In this document: one piece after another, positions 1 through 8,897 of the stretch | Position numbering within the stretch: the stretch's first letter is position 1 | Layout of the letters: the number at the start of each line of letters is the position of its first letter | NCBI RefSeq assembly: GCF_003144035.1 | Contig: NZ_QFWT01000010.1 | Span: 145,921 to 209,920, forward strand | Length of the DNA: 64,000 nt | Source of the DNA: Vibrio albus | GTDB taxonomy: Bacteria > Pseudomonadota > Gammaproteobacteria > Enterobacterales > Vibrionaceae | Reading direction: 5' to 3' | Translations under genes and position numbers: made by a program | The notes under the pieces: model-generated | Database searches by the model: none | Told to the model about the DNA's origin: nothing | Seen by the model: the letters and a program-made list of their open reading frames with translations, nothing else

Positions 1-1110
1 TGATTTACCGCCGTTACGAACCGGGTTTGCATACATGGCTCTCAGGTGGGTACGGGCACCTTCAGGAATAGAATCCAGCTTGGCTTTAAATTCGCTCCTC
101 ACTTTATCTGTAATACCGTCATCATCCTGATCTGCTGCTAACAGATTTACAGGGTAGAGTTTGTAGATATTATGGATCTGGCGATCAATTTCTTCAGCCA
201 ATGCGTCAGGGCCCTCAACATCCTGAGTAATCACCTCACCAAAACTGACATGTACACGCCCCTTATAGCCAATGATCCCCTGAACGATACTTTCAATATC
301 TTCAAATTCACTTTTCTCATAGCTGCCGTGTGTTTCTTTCTCAAACAACTCACAAGCCTTCGCGGTATCACAAGGGTCATTTTCATAAGAAACTGCCACA
401 GGTACAATTTTCAGAGACTTAACATAGTCAGCAAAACTGAGCTTCTGCTTACGGCCTTCCATGAAAAACATTTTCAGGATAGCTGCATCAGTCATGTCGT
501 TCCCATCTTTTGCCCGACCTTCTCTCTGTGCAATCCAGATAGAATTACCGGTATCCAGTGAGTGTTTGATATAAGAAGAAAGAAGCCCAAGTGCTTTCAT
601 CATCTCGCGAGGCGCTTTTGCAGAACGCTTAACAATAAAGCTCTTATTTAACTTCATCAGATCGGTGGCACAAGGTTTTTTAAGCAGGTTGTCACCTATC
701 GCGATCCGAACGGTTTTATGCTTATGCATGTGCAGGCCATAGTTAACCAAAGCCGGATCCATCGCAATGTCCCGGTGATTCGACACAAACAGATACGAAG
801 TGTTTGTGTCCAGTTTATCCAAGCCGGAATAAGTCACGCCATCGGTAGTGGTATCCAGAGCTTTAGTCATGTATTTTTTGACTTCCATCTGAACATCGTG
901 AACCGTTTTTAATTTACCCCATTTGTACTTTAAATATACCCGCACAAGTGGTGTCATCAGGGTTCGAAGCCAACTTGCGGTGTGTTCAAAACGGTGGTTT
1001 AGAATGGCATCAATAAATTCTTGATCATTAATCAGACGGTTGATCGCGTCACTGATTTCATTATCGTTATACGGACGGATTTCCTGATAGATATCGTTGT
1101 CTACTGTCAT
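1..1110 (-). CDS. Acyltransferase (1-acyl-glycerol-3-phosphate acyltransferase-like), C-terminus cut by window edge
   Basis: The minus-strand reading frame opens with an ATG at 1110 (MTVDNDIYQEIRPYND) and stays open for 370 codons to the left edge, so the stop lies outside the window. The motif SNHRDIAMDP at about residues 113-122 resembles the NHxxxxxD acyltransferase block I of PlsB/PlsC-like enzymes, and a later block (EGRAKDGND) resembles the EGTRS-type block III. These enzymes esterify glycerophospholipid precursors with an acyl group at the inner membrane. Spacing is His-x5-Asp rather than the usual His-x4-Asp. No membrane segment is obvious in the visible part. The family call is good; the exact substrate is unknown. 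Confidence 0.8.
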   Translation of the reverse strand, partial: MTVDNDIYQEIRPYNDNEISDAINRLINDQEFIDAILNHRFEHTASWLRTLMTPLVRVYLKYKWGKLKTVHDVQMEVKKYMTKALDTTTDGVTYSGLDKLDTNTSYLFVSNHRDIAMDPALVNYGLHMHKHKTVRIAIGDNLLKKPCATDLMKLNKSFIVKRSAKAPREMMKALGLLSSYIKHSLDTGNSIWIAQREGRAKDGNDMTDAAILKMFFMEGRKQKLSFADYVKSLKIVPVAVSYENDPCDTAKACELFEKETHGSYEKSEFEDIESIVQGIIGYKGRVHVSFGEVITQDVEGPDALAEEIDRQIHNIYKLYPVNLLAADQDDDGITDKVRSEFKAKLDSIPEGARTHLRAMYANPVRNGGKS

Positions 1111-1320
1111 TTGAGTACGCTAAATAGATAAAGTAATAAGCCCCGGGAAGTCAGAGCGTTACAAAAACACGATATTCTACGCTTTGTTTCTGCAACAAGC
1201 AGCTAAGAGATACCAGGTCGGACCAGATAATCCGATCCACTTACTGTGATGTTGGCATTCTCTCTAATAAACGTTACTCTATGCGCCCAGAAACTCTACC
1301 TGCCCCAAAAAGGGTATCTC

Positions 1321-1929
1321 ATGAACTACGCTATTGAATATTACCTGAAACAACATGCTTTTCTTCACAGCACTCCCAGAAAAAAGAGTCTGAAACATTC
1401 TCTTCTTACCATTCACACTGGCATGGTATTAGTAAGGCTTGGTAAATATGAATATGCTCTGGAGCAGGGTGATAGCTTCTGGATACCATTTGATTGTCTG
1501 GTTTCTGTCACCTTTTTTCCGGACACGACGGCCTCCGCTATTGAGTTTTCAGCACGGCTGGTTGACTCATTCCCCTCTCAAAGCGGTTTTATCGAATTAC
1601 CAGAGGTTACAAGCGCAATAATTTCGAAGCTCGCCAGACAGCAAGTCAGCGGCTCTCAGAAAAAAGCCTTGCTGGGAGTCGTTCGCCATGAAGTCTGTGA
1701 ACTAAAACCAGAATTGATATTAGGGCAACTTAGCCAGTGTTTTTCAGAATGGACACCAGAACAACCGGTCAGCCTTTGTAAGGAAATGCATATTGCACTT
1801 CTTGTCAGAGAAGCAAAAAAGCAGCGGTTATCCGGTAAAAAACAAGAGAAAATCGTTGAAGAGCTATTTCATAACTCAAAAGAGAATTTTGAGCATTTAT
1901 GCCAACTAGTGCTTGGAACTGAACTTTAA
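1321..1929 (+). CDS. AraC-type cupin-like protein lacking a clear HTH pair
   Basis: The frame is open from 1246, but the ATG at 1321 has an AGGG-type ribosome site seven bases upstream and gives MNYAIEYYLKQHAF, so I use it (202 residues). The N-terminal half (HTGMVLVRLGKYEYALEQGD, then FWIPFDCLVSVTFFPD) reads like the cupin sensor domain of AraC-family regulators. The C-terminal half is helical and charged but I cannot see the canonical two-helix AraC DNA-binding signature. It may be a regulator with a diverged or reduced binding domain. It is convergent with the next gene, and only a few bases separate the two stops. Confidence 0.6.
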   Translation: MNYAIEYYLKQHAFLHSTPRKKSLKHSLLTIHTGMVLVRLGKYEYALEQGDSFWIPFDCLVSVTFFPDTTASAIEFSARLVDSFPSQSGFIELPEVTSAIISKLARQQVSGSQKKALLGVVRHEVCELKPELILGQLSQCFSEWTPEQPVSLCKEMHIALLVREAKKQRLSGKKQEKIVEELFHNSKENFEHLCQLVLGTEL

Positions 1930-1950
1930 AACGGAACTTTAAAACGGAAC
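1918..1950. repeat. 13-bp tandem duplication across two convergent stop codons
   Basis: The unit GAACTTTAAAACG occurs twice in direct succession, followed by a partial third GAACTT. It covers the stop of the plus-strand cupin gene and lies against the stop of the minus-strand gene. Each copy offers a TAA to the plus-strand frame and a TTAA to the minus strand. Confidence 0.8.
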
Positions 1951-2454
1951 TTCTACCTGAAACATCACATCGGGAGTGTGTGCATCATGCCATCGGTAAT
2001 CAAAACGCACTCTCGGTTCCTTACCCTTATCACCAACAGCAAAACTAACCTGAAAACCCTGACTTTCCAGCCACTCATCATAACTCAGAGCAGCTTCATC
2101 TATATCTTCTGGCATCCACAGGGCTAACCCAACCACATTCTTATCAACCTTACCGCTGATAATGGGCGTGTTTTCAGTGTTAAAAGCCCACTTTTCCCAA
2201 TAATGATCTTTCTGACGTTTTTCATCATCTTCTGCCTGTCGAAACAGGCTAAGGAATTGCTCAGTAATACCATCCAGCGCGCCCGAAAGCTTACTGCATA
2301 TTTCTGAACTTTTCTGAACAACAACCGAAGACGGTTGAGAACCCTCACATGCTAATACCGAACCGGACGACAAAAGAACAGTACAAAGCACAGCTAACCT
2401 TACTTTCTGTGCTAACTTTATTTTTTGCGCTAACTTTGTAATGTGTAATCCCAT
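1939..2454 (-). CDS. Small exported protein of unknown function
   Basis: This 171-residue protein begins at 2454 behind an AAGGG ribosome site. A basic n-region containing a repeated KLAQK element is followed by a hydrophobic stretch (LAVLCTVLLSSGSVLA) and then C-E, which fits a signal peptide and possibly a lipoprotein box, although Leu at -2 is not ideal. The mature part is acidic and helical, with aromatic residues near the C-terminus (RFDYRWHDAHTPDVMFQVEVPF). I do not recognise the family. It is probably periplasmic or outer-membrane attached. Confidence 0.65.
   Translation of the reverse strand: MGLHITKLAQKIKLAQKVRLAVLCTVLLSSGSVLACEGSQPSSVVVQKSSEICSKLSGALDGITEQFLSLFRQAEDDEKRQKDHYWEKWAFNTENTPIISGKVDKNVVGLALWMPEDIDEAALSYDEWLESQGFQVSFAVGDKGKEPRVRFDYRWHDAHTPDVMFQVEVPF
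2393..2446. repeat. Three 18-bp tandem units inside a signal-peptide coding region
   Basis: Units starting at 2393, 2411 and 2429 share GCTAACYTT at their left end. Being six codons long they keep frame and encode the repeated KLAQK-x pattern in the n-region of the exported protein. Confidence 0.75.
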
Positions 2455-2518
2455 CGGATTGCCCTTTAGTTCGGTCTACAAGTCATTCTTATTCACAGGA
2501 ATTATAAATGTTTAGCTA

Positions 2519-3055
2519 CTATTTATAAAGTTTATTATTAATGAGAAATTTTGCGACAGATTTCGTCGTGAGTTCTGCAACAGATCCCATTTTGTACAGT
2601 TCATTACGTATATCTGTACTGCGAATTGAGACCTTCTCCGGGCAGGCCATCACAGACCAGCGACTTAGGATTTCTTCAGCTTTATAAAATTTAGCAAAAT
2701 TGAAAAAATTGTCGGGTCCAACGACAAACGTAATATCAGCCGACGGGTACACGTCCTGGACTTTTTCCAGTACAGCAAAGGTGGTTACACTGCTGCCAGG
2801 CACATAAAGTTCCTCTTCAATACCAGAACGCTGGAATTTGTCAGATCCCAGATCCTGGATAAAAAGATCCAACATGTCACATCTCACGTTATAGTCCAGC
2901 ATTTCTTTGCCCCAGGCATGTGCAATACTGGGAATAAGTAAAACGGTATCAAAATGAGTCAATGACTCAATCACACTTTTATGTCCCAGGCTGGGTGGAT
3001 TAAACGCACTGCCAAAAACAGCGATTTTTGTCTTTTTTTCTGTTATATCATTCAT
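2519..3055 (-). CDS. Nicotinamide/nicotinate mononucleotide adenylyltransferase
   Basis: The 178-residue protein has the nucleotidyltransferase signature GSAFNPPSLGH near residue 15 (the xxGH motif) and STDIRNEL near the C-terminus (the ISSTxxR-type motif). Such enzymes join NMN or nicotinate mononucleotide with ATP to make NAD or its deamido form. It is divergent from nadE, the next step of the pathway, which supports the assignment. The start at 3055 has only a weak ribosome site. It is NadD-like in fold, but I cannot tell whether it is the main NadD or a salvage enzyme. Confidence 0.85.
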   Translation of the reverse strand: MNDITEKKTKIAVFGSAFNPPSLGHKSVIESLTHFDTVLLIPSIAHAWGKEMLDYNVRCDMLDLFIQDLGSDKFQRSGIEEELYVPGSSVTTFAVLEKVQDVYPSADITFVVGPDNFFNFAKFYKAEEILSRWSVMACPEKVSIRSTDIRNELYKMGSVAELTTKSVAKFLINNKLYK

Positions 3056-3146
3056 TCAGGCGTAATTTACTGGTTGATAGTGATTCGAATCCGGTATGAT
3101 AAAGCTATTGGCTCTATTTTTACATTGCTGTGGAAAAGGAATATTA

Positions 3147-3977
3147 ATGGAACAGAAAATTCGCGAAGAAATGCGCGTTTTACCTTCAATCGATCCTCAC
3201 TTTGAGATCGAAAGACGTGTGGCATTTATTAAGCGTAAGCTTCAGGAATCAGGTTGTAAATCACTGGTACTGGGGATTAGTGGCGGTGTTGACTCAACAA
3301 CCTGTGGTCGTTTAGCTCAGCTTGCGGTAGACAGCCTGAATAAAGAAACCGGCTCTGTCGACTATCAGTTTATCGCCGTCCGACTACCTTACGGTGAGCA
3401 AAAGGACGAAGATGAAGCACAACTGGCCCTTCAGTTTATCCAGCCAACACATTCTGTTTCCGTTAATATCAAAGATGGTGTTGATGGTATGCACGCCGCA
3501 TCTCACGTTGCCCTGGAAGGAACAGGACTTCTGCCTCAAGAAGATGCAAAACTAGACTTTGTCAAAGGAAACGTCAAAGCCAGAGCCCGTATGGTTGCTC
3601 AATACGAGATTGCCGGCTATGTGGGCGGACTGGTTATTGGTACCGATCACTCGGCAGAAAACATTACCGGTTTCTACACTAAATTTGGTGATGGTGCCTG
3701 TGATTTGGCCCCACTGTTTGGCTTAAATAAGCGCCAGGTACGTGAAATCAGCAAAACGCTGGGAGCCCCGGAAATTCTGGTGACTAAAATCCCGACAGCG
3801 GATCTGGAAGAGCTAAGCCCTCAGAAAGCCGACGAATCGGCACTGAACCTGACTTATGATCAAATTGATGATTTTCTGGAAGGAAAACCCGTATCAGATC
3901 ATGTAACAGAGCGCTTGGTTGGCATTTACACGGCAACCCAGCATAAACGCGAAGCTATTCCTACCATTTACGATTAA
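3147..3977 (+). CDS. nadE: NH3-dependent NAD+ synthetase
   Basis: The frame is open from 3096, but ATG 3147 follows AAAAGGAAT and gives a 276-residue protein, the normal length for gammaproteobacterial NadE. The ATP pyrophosphatase P-loop SGGVDS is at residues 45-50, and the conserved [19 protein letters not shown] deamido-NAD/ATP binding block is present in the second half. The enzyme converts deamido-NAD to NAD using ammonia and ATP in the cytoplasm. No glutaminase domain is attached. Its divergent neighbour is the adenylyltransferase acting one step earlier. Confidence 0.96.
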   Translation: MEQKIREEMRVLPSIDPHFEIERRVAFIKRKLQESGCKSLVLGISGGVDSTTCGRLAQLAVDSLNKETGSVDYQFIAVRLPYGEQKDEDEAQLALQFIQPTHSVSVNIKDGVDGMHAASHVALEGTGLLPQEDAKLDFVKGNVKARARMVAQYEIAGYVGGLVIGTDHSAENITGFYTKFGDGACDLAPLFGLNKRQVREISKTLGAPEILVTKIPTADLEELSPQKADESALNLTYDQIDDFLEGKPVSDHVTERLVGIYTATQHKREAIPTIYD

Positions 3978-3989
3978 TACTCATCTGTC

Positions 3990-4016
3990 ATGCGCCGGTT
4001 GATATTGCCGGCGCTT
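3990..4016 (+). terminator. GC-rich hairpin after nadE
   Basis: A GCGCCGG/CCGGCGC stem of seven pairs with a nine-base loop lies just after the nadE stop. There is no clear T-tract, so it may be a weak terminator or an mRNA 3' stabiliser. Confidence 0.5.
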
Positions 4017-4100
4017 ACCCCACCCTATATTCAGGTTTATCAGATTTTCCTGATGTAATGAGTAAAACTTTATAGTTATTAATTAGTTGTTTTCTATGGT

Positions 4101-4189
4101 TAATGTACTATACCTAATAGGTACATTACTCTATTACGAGTTCAAAACGCCTATAAGACAACTCAAAGATTCAACCTGACTTGTAGGCG
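4101..4189 (+). promoter_or_regulatory. Two leader hairpins upstream of the HD-GYP gene
   Basis: An inverted repeat with AATGTAC/GTACATT arms lies at 4101-4127. A second, with CGCCTATAAG/CTTGTAGGCG arms (one G-T pair), lies at 4148-4189 and ends nine bases before the ribosome site. No known riboswitch consensus was recognised. They could be operator or leader structures. Confidence 0.35.
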
Positions 4190-4209
4190 CTTATTACAAA
4201 AGGTTGGCT

Positions 4210-7200
4210 ATGGTTAATAAACTCAAACAGACCCGTTTCAGTATGAGACTAACGGTTATATCCCTGTTTATTGTCTTATCGTCGCTGATAATCATTGTTG
4301 CCTTATCTCTTCAGTACTATTTCAGCCAGTCTCTTGCCAAAGAGTCTGCCAATATGTTGTTTAAAAGCACGGCACAAAATATCAGTGAAAAAGTCTATTC
4401 TCTGGACAGTGCCAGCAGTGACCTGACATTGCTGCTTTCAGGATATTCTGAAGTATCACAACAAGCTGAGCCTGAATCACTACACCCGATAACCAAGGTA
4501 ATGGCACGGGCCATGGAACAGAAGCCATATCTCTACTCTATCTATATCGGCTACCAGAACGGCAATTTATATGAGCTCATCAACCTGAACAGCGGTACTA
4601 ACCTGCGCGAAAAAATAAACGCTACTCCGGCTGATCGCTGGCTAATTATTCATATCAGGGATACGCCATCAGGCCGGGTCCGTGAATCCAGATACTTTGA
4701 CGCCGAATTTCGCCTTACCCACGAAGATAGTGAAGCCAGTCGTTACCGCGCCAATGTGCGGCCGTGGTACAGAGATGCGATGAATAGCCACTCTACCATT
4801 AAAACCGAACCTTATATTTTCCATGTTACCCGCTCGCCCGGTGTTACCTATGCCAAACACATTCCAGGCAGCCAGAACGTCATCGCCGTAGATATATCTC
4901 TCGACACCTTTTCTCAATATTTACGCGAAAATCAGGTAATAGAAGGGGCAAATACACTAATATTTAACCAAAACGGCACGGTCTATGCGCACTCATTTTC
5001 TATTGAAAAACAGAATACGAGTATTCCTGTGTCAAAGGTTCCTTTATCCAGAGAAGAACAAAAATACATTCGTGAATTAGGCGTATTGAAAGTTTCAAAT
5101 GAAAAAAACTGGCCTCCTTTTGATTTTGCTTACGGCGGAGAACCTCAGGGGTATTCCATTGATTTACTCAACCTTATCGCCCAAAAATTAGGATTAGATA
5201 TTGAATACAGCAATGGCTACGACTGGAATGAACTGGTAACGTTGTTTAAGCAACAGAGAGTTGATGTGTTGCATAGTGTTTTCTACAGCACACAACGGGA
5301 ATCCTGGGGCCTGTTCTCTTCCCCTTACCTTAAACTCTCTCCCGTCTTGGTTACCAGTGAGAACAGTGATCAGGATATTTCGCTAGAGCAATTAAATAAC
5401 GGGCAAGTTGTCGCTATTCCTAAGGGCTGGGCTTTTGTCAAATTTGTTCAGAAACATTATCCGGAAATTAAAATTCTTGAAGTTCCGGATTCGCTCGCGG
5501 GTCTTAAAGCGGTTCAGAATAATGAAGCGGTTGCCGCCTTTGATAACACAAAAGTTATAGAGTACTTAATTGATCGCTATTCTCTTAAGGGACTGGCGTT
5601 ACACCACGTCACTGATACCTCAGTCAGCACTATCGATCAACAATTACGGTTTTTAGTCCACAACGATCAGCCAGAGCTGAAAACTCTGCTGAATAAGGCG
5701 ATTGCCTCGTTAACAAAGGAAGAAAAGCAAACAATTGATGACCACTGGAGCAATGATAATTCATCAGCGAAATTACGCCGGGCAATCAATTCCGGCGTGG
5801 TACCCACTCCAGTGTTTACGGTTCTGGCGGTGCAAAGCCAACAAGGAGATGTTATCGCCCGTAATATAATGATCGGGGAGAAATCCTACACGCTGTTCGT
5901 TCATCACATCCCATCAGAAGAACTTGGGACAGATAATTATCTCGGCATTATGGTTCCGACAACGTTAATACAACAACCCTATATGGAGAAGGTTCGTTTT
6001 TCTCTGTTAATTACACTCGGCTTTCTGGTATTGCTGACTCCGGCTCTCTTCCTGTTCACCAAAATGATCGCAACGCCCGTAAGATTGCTGGCAAACGAAA
6101 ATGAAAAGATTATCCAGCGTAAGTTTAACGAAGTCCGGCATATCCCCAGCCAGATAAAAGAAATTAACGACCTATCATACTCGATCTTTTCTATGGCAGG
6201 TTCGATAGAAGAGTATCAGCGTAATCAACAGGAATTAATGGATGCGTTTATCAAGCTGATAGCCCAGGCTATAGATGATAAATCGCCATACACGGGAGGC
6301 CACTGCGAACGAGTGCCGGAACTAGCCATCATGCTGGCAGAATCCGCAGAAAAGAGTGACCTCCCCGCTTTTAAAGACTTTAAGTTCCAAACCGCAGAAC
6401 AGCAGCGGCAATTTAAAATTGCCGCATGGCTACATGACTGCGGCAAGGTTACCAGCCCGGAACATATTATTGACAAAGGCAGTAAGCTCGAAACCATTCA
6501 TAACCGGCTTCATGAAATACGCACCCGCTTTGAAGTTCTGTGGCGTGATGCAGAAATAATTTACTGGAAAGGCATTGTCTCTGGTCGGCCTGAATCAGAA
6601 CTCCGCAAAGCACTATCTGAACGCCATGAACAAATCAAAGACGATTTTGCTTTTATTGCTCAGTGCAATGTCGGTTCTGAATACATGGATGAACAAGACA
6701 TAAAGCGTATTAGTCATATTGCGCAGCAAACCTGGCTCCGCCATCTGGACAACCGGATTGGTTTATCTCCGCAGGAATCTAAATATCTGGAGTCCGTTCC
6801 TGCAACACCTCTTCCGGCAGAAGAACATGTGCTCGCCGATCTTAAAGAGCACATGATCCCCTGGACACGCTCCCCTAAGGATAAAATAGGCGGAGTCAAA
6901 ATGGACATTCCAGAGCATCAATCCAACCTGGGAGAAATCTATAACCTGAGTATTCAGAAAGGAACTCTCACTCAGGAAGATCGGTATCGTATTAACGAAC
7001 ACATCATCTCAACGATTCAGATGCTGGAGGCACTCCCACTTCCAGGAGAGCTTTCACGGGTGCCCGAAATAGCCGGTGGTCACCATGAAACGCTGGACGG
7101 AACAGGCTATCCAAGAAAGCTTGCAGCCGAGCAGTTATCGATGGAAGCCCGTATTCTGGCAATAGCGGATGTTTTTGAAGCATTAACAGCATCCGACCGA

Positions 7201-7383
7201 CCCTATAAAAAACCAAAAACACTGAGTGAGGCCATTACTATTTTGTCGTTAATGGTGAAAGAAGAGCATCTTGATGAAGATCTCTTCAGGTTACTGCTGT
7301 CCAGCAACATACATAAACAATATGCTTCACGGTTTTTAAATACTTCACAGAATGATGAGGTCGATTTGAGTAAGTATCTATAA
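4210..7383 (+). CDS. Membrane HD-GYP phosphodiesterase with Cache and solute-binding sensor domains
   Basis: I choose ATG 4210, six bases after an AAAGG ribosome site; the in-frame TTG at 4204 is too close to it. The 1057 residues read as: TM1 (about 13-35), a dCache-like periplasmic domain (about 40-280), an amino-acid-type solute-binding domain (about 285-505; LKVSNEKNWPPFDFAYGG, GYSIDLLNLIAQKLG), TM2 (about 597-618), a HAMP-like linker, then HD-GYP. HDCGK is at 742 and HHETLDGTGYP at 958-968, so a c-di-GMP phosphodiesterase is expected. The roughly 215 residues between these motifs are far more than in compact HD-GYP proteins and imply an inserted segment. Confidence 0.9.
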   Translation: MVNKLKQTRFSMRLTVISLFIVLSSLIIIVALSLQYYFSQSLAKESANMLFKSTAQNISEKVYSLDSASSDLTLLLSGYSEVSQQAEPESLHPITKVMARAMEQKPYLYSIYIGYQNGNLYELINLNSGTNLREKINATPADRWLIIHIRDTPSGRVRESRYFDAEFRLTHEDSEASRYRANVRPWYRDAMNSHSTIKTEPYIFHVTRSPGVTYAKHIPGSQNVIAVDISLDTFSQYLRENQVIEGANTLIFNQNGTVYAHSFSIEKQNTSIPVSKVPLSREEQKYIRELGVLKVSNEKNWPPFDFAYGGEPQGYSIDLLNLIAQKLGLDIEYSNGYDWNELVTLFKQQRVDVLHSVFYSTQRESWGLFSSPYLKLSPVLVTSENSDQDISLEQLNNGQVVAIPKGWAFVKFVQKHYPEIKILEVPDSLAGLKAVQNNEAVAAFDNTKVIEYLIDRYSLKGLALHHVTDTSVSTIDQQLRFLVHNDQPELKTLLNKAIASLTKEEKQTIDDHWSNDNSSAKLRRAINSGVVPTPVFTVLAVQSQQGDVIARNIMIGEKSYTLFVHHIPSEELGTDNYLGIMVPTTLIQQPYMEKVRFSLLITLGFLVLLTPALFLFTKMIATPVRLLANENEKIIQRKFNEVRHIPSQIKEINDLSYSIFSMAGSIEEYQRNQQELMDAFIKLIAQAIDDKSPYTGGHCERVPELAIMLAESAEKSDLPAFKDFKFQTAEQQRQFKIAAWLHDCGKVTSPEHIIDKGSKLETIHNRLHEIRTRFEVLWRDAEIIYWKGIVSGRPESELRKALSERHEQIKDDFAFIAQCNVGSEYMDEQDIKRISHIAQQTWLRHLDNRIGLSPQESKYLESVPATPLPAEEHVLADLKEHMIPWTRSPKDKIGGVKMDIPEHQSNLGEIYNLSIQKGTLTQEDRYRINEHIISTIQMLEALPLPGELSRVPEIAGGHHETLDGTGYPRKLAAEQLSMEARILAIADVFEALTASDRPYKKPKTLSEAITILSLMVKEEHLDEDLFRLLLSSNIHKQYASRFLNTSQNDEVDLSKYL

Positions 7384-7475
7384 TACGACGGATCTCTTTA
7401 TTCTGAGTAACAACCTGCAGGCTCTGCTTCTGCCGCTATACTGAATAATAAGTCCATATAAAAGCGGAAAAAAAT

Positions 7476-8897
7476 ATGCTGGAGTTGATGGTCAATGACA
7501 GGCTTGTTATTGCAGAATCAGTACCGGTAGATACCACACTACTCGAGTACCTGCGTGAACATTTAGGCTTGACCGGTACGAAAGAGGGATGTGCCAGTGG
7601 TGACTGCGGAGCCTGTACGGTTGTTGTGGCGGAACTGGATCAAAGCCAACAGTTACGTTACCGGCATATTAACGCCTGTATTACCCTATTAAATACATTA
7701 CATGGCAAATGGGTAATTACGGTGGAACACTTAAAACAGGGCGAGGCACTCCACCCGATCCAGCAAGCCGTTGTAGACCAACATGCCTCTCAGTGCGGAT
7801 TTTGTACACCGGGAATGGTCATGTCCCTCTATGCTTTATCAAAACAATCTATCAAACCGGACAACCCATCCAACTACCTGACTGGTAACCTATGTCGCTG
7901 TACCGGCTATGGACCGTTAATCGAAGTCGCCAATCAGATCGTAAAATCGGAGCCAAAAGCGCTCTCCGCTGAAGAACATAAGGTCATCCATTGGATGCAA
8001 AACTGTACCGAACAGCAGACTCCGGGTTACCTCAAACCCACAAACCGGAAAGAGCTTCAAGCCGCTAAACGCCATAACCCCACAGCTCGCCTTCTTGCCG
8101 GCGGTACGGATTTGGTTCCGGAAATAACCCAGGAGTTTAAAGATATTCACCCCATTATCGATATTTCAGCAGTCGATGATTTACTTACAGTAGAAGAAAC
8201 CCCAGATGGATGGCGAATAGGGGCGGCGGTTCCGCTTGCTGACGTCGAACCCCTAATGTGCCATTGTTTTCCCAGTACACGAGAATTAATGGATCGCATA
8301 GGTAGCCTTTCCATCCGCAATAAAGCGACGTTAGGAGGAAGCTTGGGCCACGCCTCTCCTATCGGGGATATTGCGCCGCTTTTAATCAGCCTGAATGGTC
8401 TGATTGAAATAGATGATGGGGAACTAAAACAGCTCCGTACTCCGGAAGATTACATTACCGGATACTGTCAAACTATATTACGTGCAAACCAGTGGGTAAG
8501 TGCGATTCACCTGCCCCGTCTCAGAGCAAATCAACACCATGTTATCTATAAAATAAGCAAACGCTATCATGATGATATTTCAACTATTGTTCTGGCAATC
8601 AACGTGACTCTCGGTAGTAACGATGTTGTAGAAAAATGCGTTATCGCTGCCGGTGGTGTGGCCACACAGTCCATCCGTCTATACCAGTTGGAGAACATCT
8701 TTAACGGTAACCCGTTTTCTCAGGCGCTGATTCATCAGGCTCAGGCTGAAGTTACCAATATCATTCAGCCAATTTCAGATGTCAGAGGCAGCGCCGCCTA
8801 CCGTATCCAACTAGTCAAAAACCTGCTTCAACGTTTCTACATAGAATGTCACCCGGCAGAACCAAATCACGCTTTCGATAGTAAGGTTGGTGAATAA
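7476..8897 (+). CDS. xdhA: Xanthine dehydrogenase-type small subunit (2x[2Fe-2S], FAD)
   Basis: The 473-residue protein has a plant-type ferredoxin domain with C39, C44 and C47 (GCASGDCGAC), a second cluster domain with C107, C110, C140 and C142 (CGFC, CRC), and an FAD-binding domain starting near residue 205 (LLAGGTDLVPE). This is the XdhA arrangement, with iron-sulfur and FAD domains fused. It passes electrons from the molybdenum subunit to NAD in purine oxidation. Its stop overlaps the start of the next gene by one base (TAATG), so the two are translationally linked. Confidence 0.93.
   Translation: MLELMVNDRLVIAESVPVDTTLLEYLREHLGLTGTKEGCASGDCGACTVVVAELDQSQQLRYRHINACITLLNTLHGKWVITVEHLKQGEALHPIQQAVVDQHASQCGFCTPGMVMSLYALSKQSIKPDNPSNYLTGNLCRCTGYGPLIEVANQIVKSEPKALSAEEHKVIHWMQNCTEQQTPGYLKPTNRKELQAAKRHNPTARLLAGGTDLVPEITQEFKDIHPIIDISAVDDLLTVEETPDGWRIGAAVPLADVEPLMCHCFPSTRELMDRIGSLSIRNKATLGGSLGHASPIGDIAPLLISLNGLIEIDDGELKQLRTPEDYITGYCQTILRANQWVSAIHLPRLRANQHHVIYKISKRYHDDISTIVLAINVTLGSNDVVEKCVIAAGGVATQSIRLYQLENIFNGNPFSQALIHQAQAEVTNIIQPISDVRGSAAYRIQLVKNLLQRFYIECHPAEPNHAFDSKVGE

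Noticed and set aside
172..912. Plus-strand open frames opposite the acyltransferase
   Set aside because: They are shadows of the minus-strand acyltransferase, which has a continuous frame and recognisable motifs.
3079..3095. GATTCGAATCC, which looks like a tRNA T-arm
   Set aside because: No acceptor, anticodon or D-arm can be formed around it, and it lies in a short divergent promoter region.
4030..4200. Possible c-di-GMP riboswitch before the HD-GYP gene
   Set aside because: The leader has hairpins, but the conserved c-di-GMP-I core bases and tetraloop receptor could not be found.
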